Shown piece by piece: positions 62,801-64,000 of a stretch of DNA of 64,000 nt (position 1 is its first letter; every line of letters starts with the position of its first letter). Below the pieces are notes generated by a model that had not been told where the DNA came from, did not search any database, and saw only the letters and a program-made list of their open reading frames with translations. The translations under genes and the position numbers were made by a program. The stretch spans positions 620,001-684,000 of the forward strand of contig JADWQD010000018.1 of NCBI GenBank assembly GCA_016110215.1. The letters are read 5' to 3'. The stretch comes from Capronia americana (Eukaryota; Ascomycota; Eurotiomycetes; Chaetothyriales; Herpotrichiellaceae).

Positions 62801-64000
62801 CCAAAACGATCAAAGATGCGGTTCACGTAACACGAGCGATCGGTATCCGATATCTTTGGGTCGACAGCCTCTGTATTGTGCAAGACAGCATCAAAGACTG
62901 GCAGAGCGAGGCATCAAGGCAGCAGCAATATCTCTTGAACAGTACAGTAACACTCGCAGCTGCCTCGTCGATGAATCTTTCCGATGGCTTTCTCAACCCT
63001 AGAGAGGATTCGCATTTTTTTACCTTTTTGGTCAAGAATCCCCCGTCAATAGCTGGCGCCAAAATACATCTCCGACCGAAACCTGCGTCAGCCTGGCAAT
63101 CACTATCCCACGAGCCGCTTTTGAAGAGATTATGGAGTTTCCAAGAACTTGTTTTGTCACCCAGAGTCATCTACTTCGGCTCCTCTCGACTGGTATGGAG
63201 CTGCAGAACTTTGTCGGTCTCCGACGACTTTGACGTGGCGAAGCCGCCTGTGTGGAGCGAACGTCTAGGGCTCGACTTCCTCTCGGACAGTGACAAAGTA
63301 GATTCGACGGAAGTTGTTTATACAGCCTGGCACCGAATCGTGTCGTACTCCTCTGGGCTCAAGTTTACCTTCAAGCAGGATCGCCTTGTCGCGCTATCTG
63401 CTCTGGCATCGATTGTCGCATCCAAGTTGGATGGGGACAGATATCTTGCAGGCCTGTGGATGAAGAACATCCACCGAGACCTTTTATGGCACAGAGCCGG
63501 ACTTCCCCTAAAGCCACTGGTTGCTATTCCTACTTGGAGCTGGGGATCCGGTATCGGCGAGATCTCCTTTGATCTGTTAGACGGAAGCTCAACCTTTCAG
63601 AGCATCACACTTGGGGAGATTGAGGCGTTGGAAGGAAAGAAGCCCGACATCGACTCCACTTTCATAATGCCATTGAGCGGCAAAAGCGCGTCAAGATCTT
63701 TCATGCCTCTCGGTGAACTTCTTTCGACCAAAGTGGCCTCCGCTTCCAGCATTGGACTTGGAGAGGTCTTCCACGGGAGCCTTGAGCTTTCAGTCCCGTG
63801 TACGACATACCCTCGGATCAGAATATTCCCTCCAGAATTCCTGCTAGGAAGCGGTCTTCTAACGGACGCGCTGGACGTGGATCGGAAGTGGAGTCAGGTA
63901 CTCTTTGCTTTCGTTGGACGATCTGTGCATTCGAATCATATGGACCAAACATGGCATGCTATCGTGGTTGAAGGTAACGGTAAAGGCCAGTGGCAAAGAA
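59858..64000 (+). CDS. HET-domain protein with C2H2-like fingers, 3' end off the right edge
   Basis: ATG at 59858. Exons 59858-60194, 60261-61038 and 61119->64000 (introns 66 and 80 nt) keep phase, and the frame is open to the window edge. A 60-nt stretch at 62402-62461 (GTATGT...CCTAG) looks like a further, phase-neutral intron. The first ~330 residues are helical, with an acidic Ser/Glu patch after the first intron. About 380-480 hold three Cys/His clusters like irregular C2H2 fingers (CLSPDC...HMERTH, FCYGC...HFNSMAQH, CPLC...HIASH). The HET domain begins near 880 and shows AIGIRYLWVDSLCIVQDS, AASSMNLSDGFLNPR and LLKRLWSFQELVLSPR. HET domains trigger cell death on non-self recognition. The beginning of the C-terminal region is in the window; the end is not. 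Confidence 0.88.

Overview
The window is nuclear DNA of a filamentous ascomycete (Pezizomycotina). Genes carry short introns of about 46-104 nt with GTATGT/GTAAGT donors, CTAAC/CTGAC-like branch sites and NAG acceptors. Family content is typically fungal: Zn2Cys6 regulator, fungal hybrid histidine kinase, HET domain, Hnm1-type permease. Class or genus cannot be assigned by eye. Exon joins given here are my own and were checked for phase; none has transcript support.

Layout. (1) 0-9.4 kb is accessory: a small beta-rich ET79/aegerolysin-like gene cut by the left edge, a five-intron zinc-dependent phospholipase C-like protein with an FG-GAP-like tail, an orphan 151-aa gene, a decayed Tad-type non-LTR retrotransposon fragment with C-to-T type damage, and a short C2H2 ORF. 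(2) 8.0-15.5 kb is a compact set: secreted agmatinase-like ureohydrolase, APC permease, Zn2Cys6 regulator and MATE exporter, which reads like a small polyamine/organic-cation uptake, metabolism and efflux cluster. (3) 16-52.4 kb is mostly housekeeping: PRP3, an M28 peptidase, a type-B carboxylesterase, an APH-fold probable pseudokinase, a dual-specificity phosphatase, two fungal genes of unknown function, KXD1 (BLOC-1), an 1880-aa hybrid histidine kinase, a TM9/EMP70 nonaspanin, NCS-1, RPN6 and SOF1. Gene-poor stretches at 31.3-34.7, 35.4-37.5, 43.2-45.1 and 52.4-54.9 kb separate them. (4) 54.9-64 kb is the most interesting part: a fungal gasdermin-like pore-forming protein, tail-to-tail with a 998-aa subtilisin-like (S8) protease that carries an N-terminal kinase-like/DUF7580-like region, followed divergently by a large HET-domain protein with C2H2-like fingers that runs off the right edge.

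How the genes may work together. Fungal gasdermins are known to be activated when a protease, usually encoded next door, removes a short C-terminal tail; HET domains trigger allorecognition cell death. I infer that 54.9-64 kb is a regulated-cell-death/allorecognition locus in which the protease N-terminal region senses a trigger, the S8 domain cuts the gasdermin-like protein, and the HET gene is a co-inherited neighbour. The pair type (gasdermin + S8) is described in fungi; the link to a DUF7580-like sensor and to this HET protein is inference.
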